Origin: Antitrichia curtipendula
Lineage: Eukaryota > Streptophyta > Bryopsida > Hypnales > Leucodontaceae
DNA: 64,000 nt
Assembly: GCA_951230915.1 (NCBI GenBank)
Contig: OX579640.1
Span: forward strand, 15,520,981-15,584,980
Reading direction: 5' to 3'
Shown: piece by piece, positions 1 through 11,290 of the stretch
Position numbering within the stretch: the stretch's first letter is position 1
Layout: each line of letters opens with the position of its first letter
Notes under the pieces: model-generated
The model's database searches: none
Told to the model about the DNA's origin: nothing
Seen by the model: only the letters and a program-made list of their open reading frames with translations
Position numbers and translations under genes: made by a program

Positions 1-1137
1 ATCTAGCGTTGGAAATTTCTTTGAGTTTTATCAATTATTTACCTTTAATTCCCATATTGAGCCATTTTTTCAAATATTGAGTCTATTTTGTTTTTTCTAT
101 TTTTTAATTTAAGTAAAAAATCTATTAGACTTTTTCACTTATTTTCTTCCAATGTTTTTAAATTGCAACCAATTTTTTTTCCAATTTAACTGGCTAACAA
201 TGGCACAATGGGTGGTTTGTAAGAATATCACCCCTCACTATACAACCTCCATGTATCCTATTATATACATCTATTTTGAATTGTTAAAAAGTTAATAATT
301 TATTAATATTATAAAGTTAAAAAATGCATGCCATGAGAATACTGAATCTTCCTTAGATTCCCAATGCACAAGAATAACTTCCACAAAAAGTTTATTTGAT
401 CTATAAATATAAACTATGTTCAATTGCATAATTATTAGGATGATTTTAGGTATAAGGTGCCTTTCAAATGCACCACTATTCAAAATTGCCATCATCCCCC
501 GCTGTACATCTCCAAAATCAATATGTACCTATGTGGAACAAACAGTTTCAAAACTTCTACCAAAAAACACTTTGATCCTTGATAAGTTTTGCATACTATA
601 TCCTACAGCTATATCCAAATGTCGCATTTTTGAGATGTGTCACAACTTCCTTTCACTTACCAACAAAAAAAAAAAAAAAATTGGACCAATCTAATAATAA
701 TAATAACTAAACATAGTAGCAAAAAGTGGTGGTTTGAGGGTGCCTACCTTACAACTAATTCACAATGCTCCTTCAGCCTTCACATCTTCACATGAAAAGA
801 ACATCAAAAATTATTTTGGGTTTTTTGTACCCTCTTGTACCATGTATAATTACTGATTTTATTTGTGCTCACTACACCTTCAATACATGGGCATGAAAAA
901 TCAGCTCCCTCGTTTGTCCTTTTTTTCACTCATTAAAAGATCCATGTAAAACATTGTTTCCCTTTTTTGTGGTTGGTTAATTTTTTATTTCTTATCCTCC
1001 CTTAGTTGACTCAAAGTCTTTTTGTTTCAACTACCTTAGTTATCTCAGTATTAGTAACCTAAGGGCATGGTCATCCAAGCGGGTTAGAAATGATGCACCA
1101 AAGTGGTTGTTGCAGGCCCTAGAGGTGCAAGCGGAGC
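1..1137. other. AT-rich intergenic DNA with repeat fragments
   Basis: No gene recognised. Positions 90-200 resemble part of KLCR intron 4 (50540-50650), so a dispersed repeat is present in both. Positions about 790-960 recur inverted at about 19600-19750 (both contain a GTACCC...GTACC tract next to a poly(T)/(A) run). Confidence 0.6.
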
Positions 1138-1141
1138 TTAA

Positions 1142-2065
1142 CCCCTAAAGGACCAAACATCCTTTTTTGAAAACAGAGCGATTTTGGGCAGCTCACTACA
1201 AACGGAATTTTTATTTTTTTTCTTTGAATTTTTCACACAAGATGTGCCCGAGGAGTAGCTTTAAGGCCCAACAATTTTCATAACTTTTGACTACATGGTT
1301 AAAAAGTTATTGCATGATATGTCATTTTCATTGTTCGGCGGGCAGCCTGGGCAGCTCAAATAACTTTTTAAAAAATCACTTTTTAAGAAAATAAAAATTT
1401 GAAATTGATTCTTTAGATTTATATATACGCAGATAGCTTTGAATCATTACATTTTGATTAGTGAGTCAAAAGTTATGAGGATTCTTAGTTTGAAGGTAGT
1501 TATGGAATCTCTACTCTAAAATAAACTTTGAAGTCCTTTATTTAACTCAAACTCCATTATTTTTGAAAAAAAACAGAAACATTGGGTGTAGATTGTTTAT
1601 TACAACATTACAACCGTTGGGATTGACATTTTTCAATTCCTTATCTAAATTCTCAACAATTTGGTGTTTTGAATCATTCTCTACCTCTTTCTACATACTA
1701 TTTTTTTCCTATATGTTTTACAATTCCAAATGATCTGAAAATTTTCAAGCATGTAGCCAACTTGCTTTGAAGAATGAATCCAAAGAATAACCACCATTTT
1801 GGACATTTTTTCATACAAATGTGACCTTGTGAAGTGCAGCTGCCCGGATTTTCGCAGGGACAAAAAAAGGATTTTTGTCAATTCAAAAGCTATTATCTTG
1901 CAATCCACAAGGTGGAAATTTCTGAAATTTTTTCCACGACTTATTGAACTAGTTTATTACATGATCATATGGTTACATTTTTCCAAAAGTGTTTTTTTTC
2001 AAAAATTTGGTACTTGTATTAGAAATGGCAGTTTTGATGAAAACATAGTCTTTGACCTTTAGGGG
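1142..2065 (+). mobile_element. TTAA-flanked element, family P1, 924 bp
   Basis: Begins CCCCTAAAGGACC and ends CCTTTAGGGG, an inverted terminal repeat of 10 bp, with TTAA on both sides (1138-1141, 2066-2069). It has no coding capacity. A full-length relative of 926 bp lies inverted at 15319-16244, and partial copies lie at 7630, 20225 and 59645. The end structure matches piggyBac-type elements. Confidence 0.8.
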
Positions 2066-2344
2066 TTAAATCCCCACCATTAGGAGTTGTGACTACACAT
2101 GATCACTAATTCAAGAGGCACATGACATCTTTTGCTACTTCTTCAATGACTGCCTGCTCATGCTTTTCGCCAACCGACTATTACTTGCTACCACATGTTT
2201 TGTTTGTTCTTTGGCATGTTCAAAAAAACATTGAGGACATATTCTCTTCAGTCAACGGTCCTACATCACCCAAAAGGCTCTCAATTGTTGAATGGCAGTC
2301 CTATTTTTTTTTATAAATTTTATCAAATGGAAGAGACCATTTCA

Positions 2345-3126
2345 GGAATGGTAAATATTTATATAGTGTGTAATGTTGATTGATTAGTATGGGTCCCCTT
2401 AAAAACCCTATTCAAGGTAGTAAGATAGAAATGCAACTAAGATAAACCTGCCTGTGACAAGCAAATCTCCCATGACAGGCACCTAGGAAATTGTTCATTA
2501 CAGTCTAATATTAACTCATGACAGACTTTTCTTAATAATTGAAATTAGGACTACATTAGGTTGATTCGTGACCATAATTAAAGCCTTGGGAGATGGTCAT
2601 AGAGTTATTAATGACTGTCATAGGACACTTACACCTTTCTAGTATAAACTAGTAATAAAAATTTAATTTTTTATTCCTTCAATGTCATGTCTATGATAAG
2701 AAATCTTGTAGCCATGTTAGAAAATGTTGTGACTGATTTAGGTGACAAGATGACCATCATAGAAACACTTTTTTGCTAATTTGGAGTAGTCTACAGACTC
2801 ATTTGGGCCCACTGGACAACACATTTCAAAAATTCATTAAAAATTCATACTTTGTCCAAAAATAAAATTCTTGTTGCTTCCTTCATTTCTCAGATTTGTC
2901 TTTGTATGAAAAAAAATCAGAATTTTTTTGGTAATGGCAACATGACAAATCAGTTATTTTGCCTGTCATAGGCAGGTTTACCTTATTCATCCTTCTAATT
3001 TTGTGGGAAAAGGGAAGATCATCTACAGTACTTTGACTTCCAATGAGTGCTTTTGCATTATTTTAATCCAACAATTCCCACAATGTCAAAACAGATGATT
3101 TCTACGGTTACAAGCCCGTCGTTTTA
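2345..3126. mobile_element. repeat interrupted by a class 2 element
   Basis: Positions 2345-2437 and 2986-3126 together match an uninterrupted copy at 58700-58890 (shared tracts include ATATAGTGTGTAATGT and TTTGACTTCCAATGA). The right end carries the GATGATTTCTACGGTTAC motif shared with the 227-bp TTAA family. It abuts the next element at TTTA, probably a decayed TTAA. Confidence 0.65.
2440..2983 (+). mobile_element. class 2 TA-flanked element, 544 bp
   Basis: Ends AGATAAACCTGCCTGT and ATAGGCAGGTTTACCT are inverted repeats; TA on both sides (2438-2439, 2984-2985). The same host repeat without the insertion is seen at 58800 (GCAAC-TA-TTCATC), which gives the 2-bp TA duplication directly. A 543-bp sibling is at 17364-17906. 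Non-coding. Confidence 0.85.
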
Positions 3127-3484
3127 CCCCCTAAAATCCCGAAGGTGTTTTCTGCCAAAAAACACTCAAAACTACCACTTCTATTGTATTCACTTAAGGA
3201 AACCAATTTTTTTGTTTTTTTGGGAATTTAACTGTAGGATCTTGTACTTAACTTGTCTGAGATCATGTATAGTAAAAATTTCATCAAATTTGACAGTACG
3301 GATTGGAAGATATTAGCATTCAAAGTTGAACAAAAAGTTTTTTTTCAAGAAGATGCCTAAATTGCCCGAAAAACTAAGATTGTTCATAACTTTCTCATCC
3401 CTAGTCCAAATAGAATGAATCAAAGCTTCACGTATAGGTAAGAACATAATCTTTTAGGAAAAATATTCAAAAAAAAATTATTTT
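3127..3484 (-). mobile_element. truncated copy of TTAA-flanked family P2
   Basis: Reverse-oriented match to the right-hand part of the element at 37363-37926, beginning CCCCCTAAAATCCCG and stopping near 3484 at the start of GC-richer DNA. Confidence 0.7.
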
Positions 3485-3489
3485 ATACC

Positions 3490-4440
3490 GTACTCCTTGT
3501 GCGCGAGCTGTTGCAGGGAAAGTGCTTCCTGCGCATCCATCCTGCAAGCTTAGGTTACACATCTGAAAAAACCTGACCTCAGGGAAAAATGAATGGCCCT
3601 TATGAGGAGCCGCATTGAAGCCCAAGTGGGATCCAAGAGAATCCGCACTAGTCAGGACACTCGCAGATTTCTTCTTCAGTCTTCATGTTGTGCCAGGGAC
3701 TGTCAGAGCAGAGCAGAGCTGAGAAAAAAACTGGGTGCGGAGTCCAAGGACCAAGGGTCCAAGGTCCAAGGCGAGAGTTTTATTAGCCTTCCTCCGGTCT
3801 CTTTTGGATCTTTTAGGCGACCCAATTTTCACACGGTCACATTGTGCACCACATCACTCCAAACGGCGACTCCAGAAGACCACCACCTAACTTAGGGCGG
3901 GCGGACGGGCGGGCTGGTTTCCATGTGGAGGTGAAGCCCCATCAATCAGCAGCAGGGTTTGTTTTTTTTTGGGCGAAATTTTGCTAGATTGTCAGAAATC
4001 TGACCTCTCTGGCTTTGTCCCTCCCAAAATTGGCCTCTGCAATGAAGCCAACAGGGGGGGACGCGGGTCCAAATAAAAAGGCCTGATCAGTGGTGGAATG
4101 GGAGTCTTTCTTTTTTTTTTTCCCTCTGCAGCAGTTTTCGTTCTCCTTTCTATCCTTTTCATCTTGTGTAAGGTAACTACACCTAAAAGTGTACAAATAA
4201 GCAAGTCACCATGGTTCCCATTACTGTATTGAAAAACTTTTTTTGTGGGGTCCTCTTGGTAGTGAAAAAAGGGGATCCTAGATTTTCTTAGAATTGCATT
4301 TTTTGGACACGGTATGAATAAACTATAAATTTTCAAAAGTGCTCAAAATAGGTGTTCCCAAAAGTGATTGTAGACTCTCGTGAATAGTGGGCATACATTT
4401 TAGGCAAGAATCTGTAGTGTGCGATTTTAGGAAGCATATG
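3490..4440. other. GC-richer segment without recognised gene
   Basis: A 100-codon open frame (3593-3895, +) gives a low-complexity protein with no recognisable domain. Nothing else supports a gene; it may be a decayed transposon or promoter fragment. About 3960-4440 is AT-rich filler. Confidence 0.4.
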
Positions 4441-4452
4441 TTTTAAGGTGTA

Positions 4453-4742
4453 AGGTAGGAGGCTCTAAAATGCAACCCTTTAAGAGCTGATTTGCATTTT
4501 TAGGGGAGCTGAACTCCTTGAAACAATTTTCAGTAAATTTCATTAGGAAGAAAAATGGAATTGGCATCTAATCCAAGTCGTTTCATATTTTTTGGACCTT
4601 TGTGGAATTAGTTACACATTTTTGAAGTTGAAACTCAGTGGTTTCTAAAAGCGCCCCTCCCCTCCTGAAATGTACAATGTTGGTACTTGAAGAAAGTAAA
4701 ATGTACCTCTATGTTAGAGGTCGCTTTTAGAGACACCTACTT
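4453..4742 (+). mobile_element. class 2 TA-flanked element, 290 bp
   Basis: Begins AGGTAGGAGGCTCTAAAA and ends with a diverged complement (TTTTAGAGACACCTACTT). TA precedes it; the right TA is mutated to GA. Same length and internal tracts as the copies at 5113-5403 and 13671-14122. Confidence 0.7.
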
Positions 4743-4885
4743 GAGTTACCTTGGTGTTGTTTACAAGTGAGTAAACCTTAGAAGTCTGCAGTGGTTGAAG
4801 GGCCTCCTTACACGTATCGGTGGGTGGGAGGAGTCAAGAGAGTTGAAATATAGAAAGCACTTTTATACTCCTTCTACAATGTCTA

Positions 4886-5600
4886 TGGTAGAACCACCCA
4901 TTACCAACTGGTCATCAGTAACCAACCTGTAGGGTGCAGCTATTTCCAACCAAGACTAGTACAAATTCCAACCATAGTTTGGAATGTGTTTTTTTCTCTT
5001 TTGCAAGGTTGGCACTATAAAGTCATGACACTTGTCCTCATTTAGTGAGCAAGAAAGCAAGAAGCAGTGAGTGGGAAAGTAGTTATGGAATGGTCGAAAT
5101 TGGAAGACTCTAAGGTAAAGGACTGTAAAAGCGACCCTTTACCAGCTGATTTGCATTTTGGGGAATCTAAACTCCTTTAAACAATTTTCAGTAATTTTCA
5201 TGGTAAGAAAAATGGAATTGGCATCTAACCCAAGTGGTTTCATATTTTTTGAACCTTCATGGAATTAGTTATGAATTTTTGAAGTTGAAAAACAGTGGTT
5301 TTTAAAAGCGACCCCCTCCTGAAATGTACACTTCTGGTACATGTTAGAGGCAAAATCTACCAGATCGCTTTTAGAGACAGGTTGCTTTTACAGCCCCTTA
5401 CCTTATATCCTGGGTATGGGTTGAGGCCAACTTTTGGCTTCCAAAATTCATAGTAAATTTAGTTTAAGAAAAAAAATCATGAAAACTTGACAATGCCCAT
5501 CATAACTATCTTCCTACAAGACTGTTAATTCATATTGCCTTCTACTGCTCCAGAACATGTGTGGAATTGCTCAAGTGGTCAACAATGGGTGGTTTTACCA
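4886..5600 (+). mobile_element. element Q with nested insertion
   Basis: Ends TGGTAGAACCACCC and GGGTGGTTTTACCA are inverted repeats; TA duplication at 4884-4885 and 5601-5602. The empty target is visible in R at 18749-18750. Other copies: 33573-33987 and 42895-43333. It is split by the element at 5113-5403; without it the length is about 422 bp. Confidence 0.8.
5113..5403 (+). mobile_element. class 2 TA-flanked element, 291 bp, innermost of a nest
   Basis: Ends AGGTAAAGGACTGTAAAAGC and GCTTTTACAGCCCCTTACCT, TA on both sides. Both other copies of element Q lack it (GACTC-TA-TATC at 43131; GAGTC-TA-TACT at 33800), proving the insertion and the TA duplication. Confidence 0.87.
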
Positions 5601-5735
5601 TAATACACTGATATCAGTGAAACTCTCTCTCTCCTATTTCCACGCTTACCTATCATCGGTGACACTGTTCTTGTCTTTCAGTTGCTTTCTTTGCCCACTG
5701 GGCTCACATGTAAGCTGGCCCTAATATATATGCCC

Positions 5736-6096
5736 TGAGCTCATGTACCCGCCATGTCCGGGACTGGTCCCATTACAAAGTCAATGGATGGCTTGAAACC
5801 GAGATGATCACTTGCCACACAGTTGAAATCAACTGAACTTAGGTGGGGACGCGACTGTCGACTGAGTTGGGGACTCTCTGAAATTGGACCTTTGGGGAAG
5901 CACCTAATTGGTTTGGAAGACTCTTACGTGGCGGCGGAGGACAAAAAGCCCCGGGAGGGGGAGGGGGAGGGGGAGGGGCATGAATGATCTTCAAAGTTTT
6001 GTGTAGAAACGGAAAGAATGCACCTATTCATCCAATAATTGGGATAAGTTTGGGTGGATGATTACCTTGGTGATATGTCTCATCCTTTGAAACCCC
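5736..6096. other. intergenic DNA with G-rich microsatellite
   Basis: No gene seen. A (GGGGGA)n tract lies at about 5953-5978. Confidence 0.5.
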
Positions 6097-6100
6097 TTAA

Positions 6101-6550
6101 CCCCCAAAAGGATTGGTCACCATGGAAATCATCACCTTTTGGGGATACCATAAGAACTAGTGTGCCATGTGCCATTGCCACAATATCATAAAATAAAAGT
6201 TAAAGTGATTTTTTAATTTGTAAATTTTTTGAAATTCAAGATCTTTCTGTTGTGAATTGGAATGCCACGAAACAAAGCCCATGCCCCTCCTTGCAGAGAG
6301 CTTTCCGATGGTACCAAAAACACAGCTACGGATGCACGGTTCAGGAGATCTCACCATAACAAACAAACAAAACAAAACAAAACAACTTAAGGTATCAATC
6401 ATTTGCTTCAAAAAATATTAAGAGCATTCAAACTACTATGCAAGCCCCTTTTCACGCAAAGTTTTGAAGATGAACATTTACACTTCTACCCTACATAAAA
6501 GATTCTATGTTATCTATTGGACACTAAGTATCTGCAAAGTCCTTTTGAGG
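6101..6550 (+). mobile_element. TTAA-flanked element, 450 bp
   Basis: Begins CCCCCAAAAGG and ends CCTTTTGAGG; TTAA at 6097-6100 and 6551-6554. It carries the subterminal GGTCACC.TGGAAATCATC motif shared with several TTAA-flanked elements. An AAAC-rich tract lies at 6360-6385. A diverged relative is at 23613-23857. Confidence 0.7.
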
Positions 6551-6554
6551 TTAA

Positions 6555-7247
6555 TCCTTAAATGATGTAGCCTCTATGATTATGATAGTCATCACCCAAA
6601 CTGCTCCAATTATTGGACCAATAGGTGCATTCTTTGTTTCTACAATGAACAATGAAGTCATTCATTGGCCATTATTTGGCCTCAACGTCCTTCAAGGTTT
6701 ACCTCCAATTGAAAGGACCAAGGGGTCGTAAGTCCAAATTTCCAAAATTGTGAAGATGTATAGTTAATGATGACACTCAAACAATAGTTGAAACTATGAT
6801 CCTTAAATTACATCCATATGGTTAGATCACCTACTACACTGATCAATATTTTTCAATAAAACTTAAAGCCAAAAATTAAAAACTCCTTCTAAAATTGTTT
6901 GGAGATTGAATGTTTGTGATTTTCATAAGAATGTTTTTCCTTAAAGTTCAAAATGCTTAGTTTTAATCATAGTGATTTTTGAAGATTTCAATTTAATTTT
7001 GACATATGAATCATTTTTGAAGGGTTGCTTTTTGAATTGAAAAGGATTTTTTTTGAGACCTACTAGTACCTATTGAATAATAAAATATTTACAAAGCAAA
7101 GTACTCATAATCTATACCATACAAATATTAAAGAACTAACACAAGAATCTTAAAAGAAATTGATGTATGAAAAATGTTTTTTTGTGTCTTTAGGATGTGT
7201 TTGTGTTCATCTATTGTTTAAAATTTGAACATTGGGTCCTTTAGGGG
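6555..7247 (+). mobile_element. TTAA-flanked element family P3, 693 bp
   Basis: Begins TCCTTAAATG directly after the TTAA that ends the previous element, and ends CCTTTAGGGG followed by TTAA (7248-7251). A homologous copy lies at about 18890-19467 (shared tracts such as AGTGTGAAGATGTAT and TTGCAAAGCAAAGT). Confidence 0.6.
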
Positions 7248-7629
7248 TTAAAGGTCTAAGAAGCACAATTTGGATTGTAGCATGGTGTTTGGGGTGTATT
7301 TGACATACAAGGTGCATACATTAATGCATACATTGCTCACAAAAGTTTGTATTTATATTGAGCTAGATCCAATGACACATGGCACTTCCAATTTAAAATC
7401 ATTATTCCACCTTCTACATGTTTGAAAAGTTGCAAAATGTTCATGTATTCTACATGTATGGTGTTGTAATTGAACATGATAATGTTTAGATATTAAAATG
7501 ACCTCCAAATAAAAGATGTCAATTAGATGTTGAATCTTCAACTCAATGTTGTATTTCTTGCTATACTTTATACTCTAAGAGCAAAAAATAGGACCATATA
7601 TATGATATCTTTTGACCTTTCAGGTTTAA

Positions 7630-8515
7630 CCCTTAAATGCTCAAACTTCATTTTTTGGCAACATAGCAATTTTGGGCAGCTCAGTACAAATGGAGTTTTT
7701 ATTTATTTTTCTACAAAATTTTCACATAGCATGTGTCCAAGGAGTAGCTTCAAGACCCAATAATTTTCATAACTTTTGACTACATGGTTCAAAAGTCATT
7801 ATTGCTCGGCAGGCATCTCAGGCAGCAAAAAAAACTTTTTTTTAAATCACTTTAAAAAAAGCTTAAAGTTAAAATTGGTTTTCTAGATTTAAACCTACAT
7901 GGAAAGCTTTGAATTATTCTAATTTAATTAATGAGACGAAAGTTATGAGGAGTCTTAGTTTGGAGTAGTTCACAGGTAGTTTTGGAATCTCTACTCCAAA
8001 ACAAACTTTGAAATCATTTATTTAACTCAACTTTAAATACTTAAATTGTTAAAAAAACAACCATATATTGTTTATTACAACATTACACCCATTGGGATTG
8101 GCATTTCTTAACTCCATAAATAATTTATAACAATATTTGAATTGTCCTCTATCTCTTTCTACTTATTATTTTTTTCCTATATGTTTTACAATTTCAAATG
8201 ATCTGAAATTTTTTAAGCATGTAGTCAACTTTGCCTTGAAGAATGAATCCAAAGAGTAACCACCATTTTGGACATTTTTTCATACAAATGTGACCTTGTG
8301 AAGTGCAGCTGCCCGTTTTTTTGCAAGGCCAAACAATGGATTTTTGTCACTTCAATCGCTAATATCTTGAAATCTACATGGTAGAAATTCCTGAAATCTT
8401 TTCCAAATCTTTTCAAACTAGTGCACTATAAGATCATATGGTTACATGTATCTAAAAATGATTTTTTTTTCTAAAATTTGGTACTTGTCATAGAAATGCT
8501 ATTGTGTTCTTAATT
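7630..8515 (+). mobile_element. degenerate copy of TTAA family P1
   Basis: Begins CCCTTAAATGCTCAAAC after TTAA and follows the 1142-2065 element through its length (GGGCAGCTCAGTACAAATGG, then CATACAAATGTGACCTTGTG). Its right terminus is lost near 8515. Confidence 0.7.
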
Positions 8516-9165
8516 TTTCAAAAGAAGAAGATGCTTAATTAATCTATAGATCATCCTTGTAGAGTATTTTAGCCATATCTTGGTCTATTTTCTTGCTCTT
8601 GATGTGAATTTAAGCCATAAAAATGACACTTTCTGAATTTGAGACCAACAAATGAATGAAATTTATCATGTGTAGTTACTACCCTAATTGAAATTTTTTA
8701 TAAATTTTTCTTGCACTTTGAACTTTAGATTAGCAATGTACTTTTGCCATTGAAACATTCTACACTCTCACTATTCTCTAATTGCATGCAAATCAAGTGA
8801 TAGGAAGTTGTATCACATAACATTCAAAAGCAGTGAGAAAGACAACCTTCCTTTAGATGGAATGGTGTGGAGTATTTCACATCCATCAATAACTAATAAT
8901 CCATGTGTCGTAAATTGTCAAAAAATTGAAGCTTGCTTGCCTATTTACTTGGGCCAAAACTACAGTTAAGCTCAATAACAAAATGGGTTAGTAAAAAACA
9001 ATGCATTCAATTGAAATAGTAACAAAATAAATACTTTTGAATAAAAATTTCAGGAAAATAGCATTAAACTTGTTGAACTCAATGTTTCAATTTCCTCACT
9101 ATGTTTTGAATGACATTCATGGTTTGTGTTTTCTAAATGTGAAGTATATATATATAAACATATAT
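8516..9165. other. AT-rich intergenic DNA
   Basis: No gene or defined element recognised; a (TA)n tract lies at 9146-9172. Confidence 0.5.
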
Positions 9166-9217
9166 ATAAGGTGGTAGAAGGTAAAACAAACAATGTGGGA
9201 TATATAAATTAAAATTA

Positions 9218-9640
9218 GTAGGAGCTCAACCTCTCATAGTTAAGTCTAAATAAAGCAAAAAATTTGTTTGAAGTAGAATTGCATACCCCATTTATTCATA
9301 GTAGAATAACTTTGGACTATCAAGTTACATTTCATCTCCAAAACTCCGTTTGATATTTTGATCATCCAATCAAAAGTTATAGACAAATTTCAGAGAGGGG
9401 TTAGAAGGGACATTTTCTTTTACATTTTTAAACATCTTCTTTGAATTTTGTCTATAACTTTTGATTGGATGATCAAAATATCAAACGGAGTTTCGTAGAT
9501 GAAATTTAACTTGATTTTCCAACTTTTTTTAGTCCACAATTTTTCTGAAAAAAGTTATTCTACTATGACTAAATGAGATCTGAAATTCTATATCAAATAT
9601 CATTTTGACATTTTGACAATGAGCGGTCAAGCTCTCATTT
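9218..9640. repeat. long palindromic repeat S, copy 1
   Basis: Two arms of about 200 bp are inverted copies around 9425 (each contains CTATAACTTTTGATTGG or its complement and the TCAAACGGAGTTT tract). A second, diverged copy lies at 61831-62267 in opposite orientation. Similarity extends past both arms (ATCCCATG side and GGTGGTAGAAGG side), so the full element is about 600 bp. Confidence 0.8.
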
Positions 9641-9759
9641 TCAAATTATCCCATGTCCCTTGAGGATTCATGGTGGACAATTGATTTCAATACAAAAATG
9701 ACATCTATAACCTTCACTCCCACAAATGTCTTCTAAGCAATTCTTTCATTGGGCCATCA

Positions 9760-10190
9760 AAATTATTTTTTGATGTCAAAAGATTAAATGACACTGGTTC
9801 TGATTCTTAAGATTTATGGCAAATCATCTTAATATTTCTTGGTTGATTTGTTTGGCTTGTCCAAGATTTAGCAAAAAAAAATAGTGTGCACCATAAATCT
9901 ATTGCCATGATCCTAACACCCAATATTGAAGCTTATCTTGTATCCCAATGTGGATGTTTTTTGTAGATGAGACCTTCAAAGAGGGAAAGGCAGACTCTCT
10001 GAAGGCTACTAAAATGCTATGAGATTTTTTTGAAAGATTCTTTATAATTTTTTTGAAGTGACATTTAAAAATCCTAGAGTAGCATAATCTAGAGTATCAT
10101 AACATCTTCAAATCCATCATATTAACATAAATTCATTCATAATGGTAATCTGACTCATCTCAATTTATGTAAAATAGTGACATTGTCAAG
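9760..10190. other. intergenic DNA, nothing recognised
   Basis: No open frame or repeat structure of note. Confidence 0.5.
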
Positions 10191-10202
10191 GTCCTGAAAT
10201 GG

Positions 10203-10415
10203 GGTCAGGGAGAACTGCCCCCCTCGCTCGGCCCTGCGAGCAAACCCTGTTTTTTGCACATGAATTTTTTTGCAAATTTTGAATTCATATTTGCGATCAG
10301 AAACCCCCAATTTTTTGAAAGAAGTCAAGAATATACCCTGGAACGGCCCAAAATAGGGGGCTTTTTTTTTCAAGCACCCCTGGTAAGGCCGAGCGAGTGG
10401 GTCAATCCACCCCGA
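10203..10415. mobile_element. small Mutator-like element with 11-bp target duplication
   Basis: An 11-bp direct repeat TCCTGAAATGG flanks the unit (10192-10202, 10416-10426). Inside, the two ends form an imperfect GC-rich inverted repeat including CTCGCTCGGCC and GGCCGAGCGAG. The duplication length fits Mutator-type insertion. No transposase frame. Confidence 0.6.
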
Positions 10416-10426
10416 TCCTGAAATGG

Positions 10427-11150
10427 CCACATTCTATGATAGTTTACATCTAAAGAACATATGAATATTTCTAGTATGTTTTAGAAATCTGAGATGTTGT
10501 GTACACATGTGATTGGACAATTTTTGACGTGTCAAGTCATGAATGCACGTGATGAGAGCCAAAAGCCCCTTTGCTCCCATGCCAAGGATTTGCAATTACA
10601 GAGGATTGAATTCAGCAAAATCTAGTGAACAAGTAGTGTTTGTTTTACGTCTTGTCTTTGTGTCATATCAGAATCAAAACTCAACTGTTTCATTTGTTTG
10701 ATCTTTAAAAATGAAAAAACGAAAAAAAAAACTCAACAACAATAACTGAAAGTAAAACCTCAAACTGTAGTAAAGTACAGTATCGTACCGTAATCCTCAA
10801 CTGTGATAAAGCCCCCCTGTTCTCCGCAAGTGCATGTAACAAAAAATCTCCTATTTTGTGCTTGATTAATTTATCTTTTGTTACTCTTCAAGCTACTTTA
10901 GGCCTCTATTGAAAATATGAACTCAAAATTTTCAAATTTTTATCATGGGTGAAAAATAAAAATTTTAATGTTTTCCCAAGGATAAAATTGGAGACAAGTG
11001 AAGGATCAATGAAAAGTAAAACTTGTTGTGTGCATTTTGCAGAGAGGATGAAAACACCCAAACTTTCAATGGTAACCTATTTGAATGTCATTAATGAATA
11101 CAAAGACAATTTGGGATATTTTCATCCCAACTAACAAAATTTGAGTAGAA
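10427..11150. other. AT-rich intergenic DNA
   Basis: No gene recognised; a short frame at 10949-11134 has no recognisable domain. Confidence 0.5.
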
Positions 11151-11157
11151 TTCTCAC

Positions 11158-11290
11158 TTAGTAGTAGAAACATGGTATGTGCAGACTAGGGAAGTGACCA
11201 TGAGAAGACCCACTAGTAGTCAAATTTGTCATGTGGATTGTCTTTTTGTGAGTTAATTCCCTAATCTACATAGACTATGTTTCTACTAGG
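11158..11290. repeat. hairpin repeat about 130 bp
   Basis: TAGTAGAAACATGGTATGTG at the left pairs with CATAGACTATGTTTCTACTA at the right, giving long imperfect arms typical of a foldback element. Confidence 0.6.

Larger units (their letters stand above)
4799..5735. mobile_element. host repeat R interrupted by element Q
   Basis: Flanks 4799-4885 and 5601-5735 match one continuous stretch at 18662-18880 (CGTATCGGTGGG..., then GATATC, a CT-rich run and GGGCTCACATGTAAGCT). R is the outermost layer of a three-level nest. Confidence 0.75.

Noticed and set aside
5113..5403. TTAA target duplication for the AGGT...ACCT class
   Set aside because: The flanks CTAA and TTAT, and the empty sites in the two other Q copies, show a TA duplication only; TTAA around some other copies is chance or an AT-rich target.
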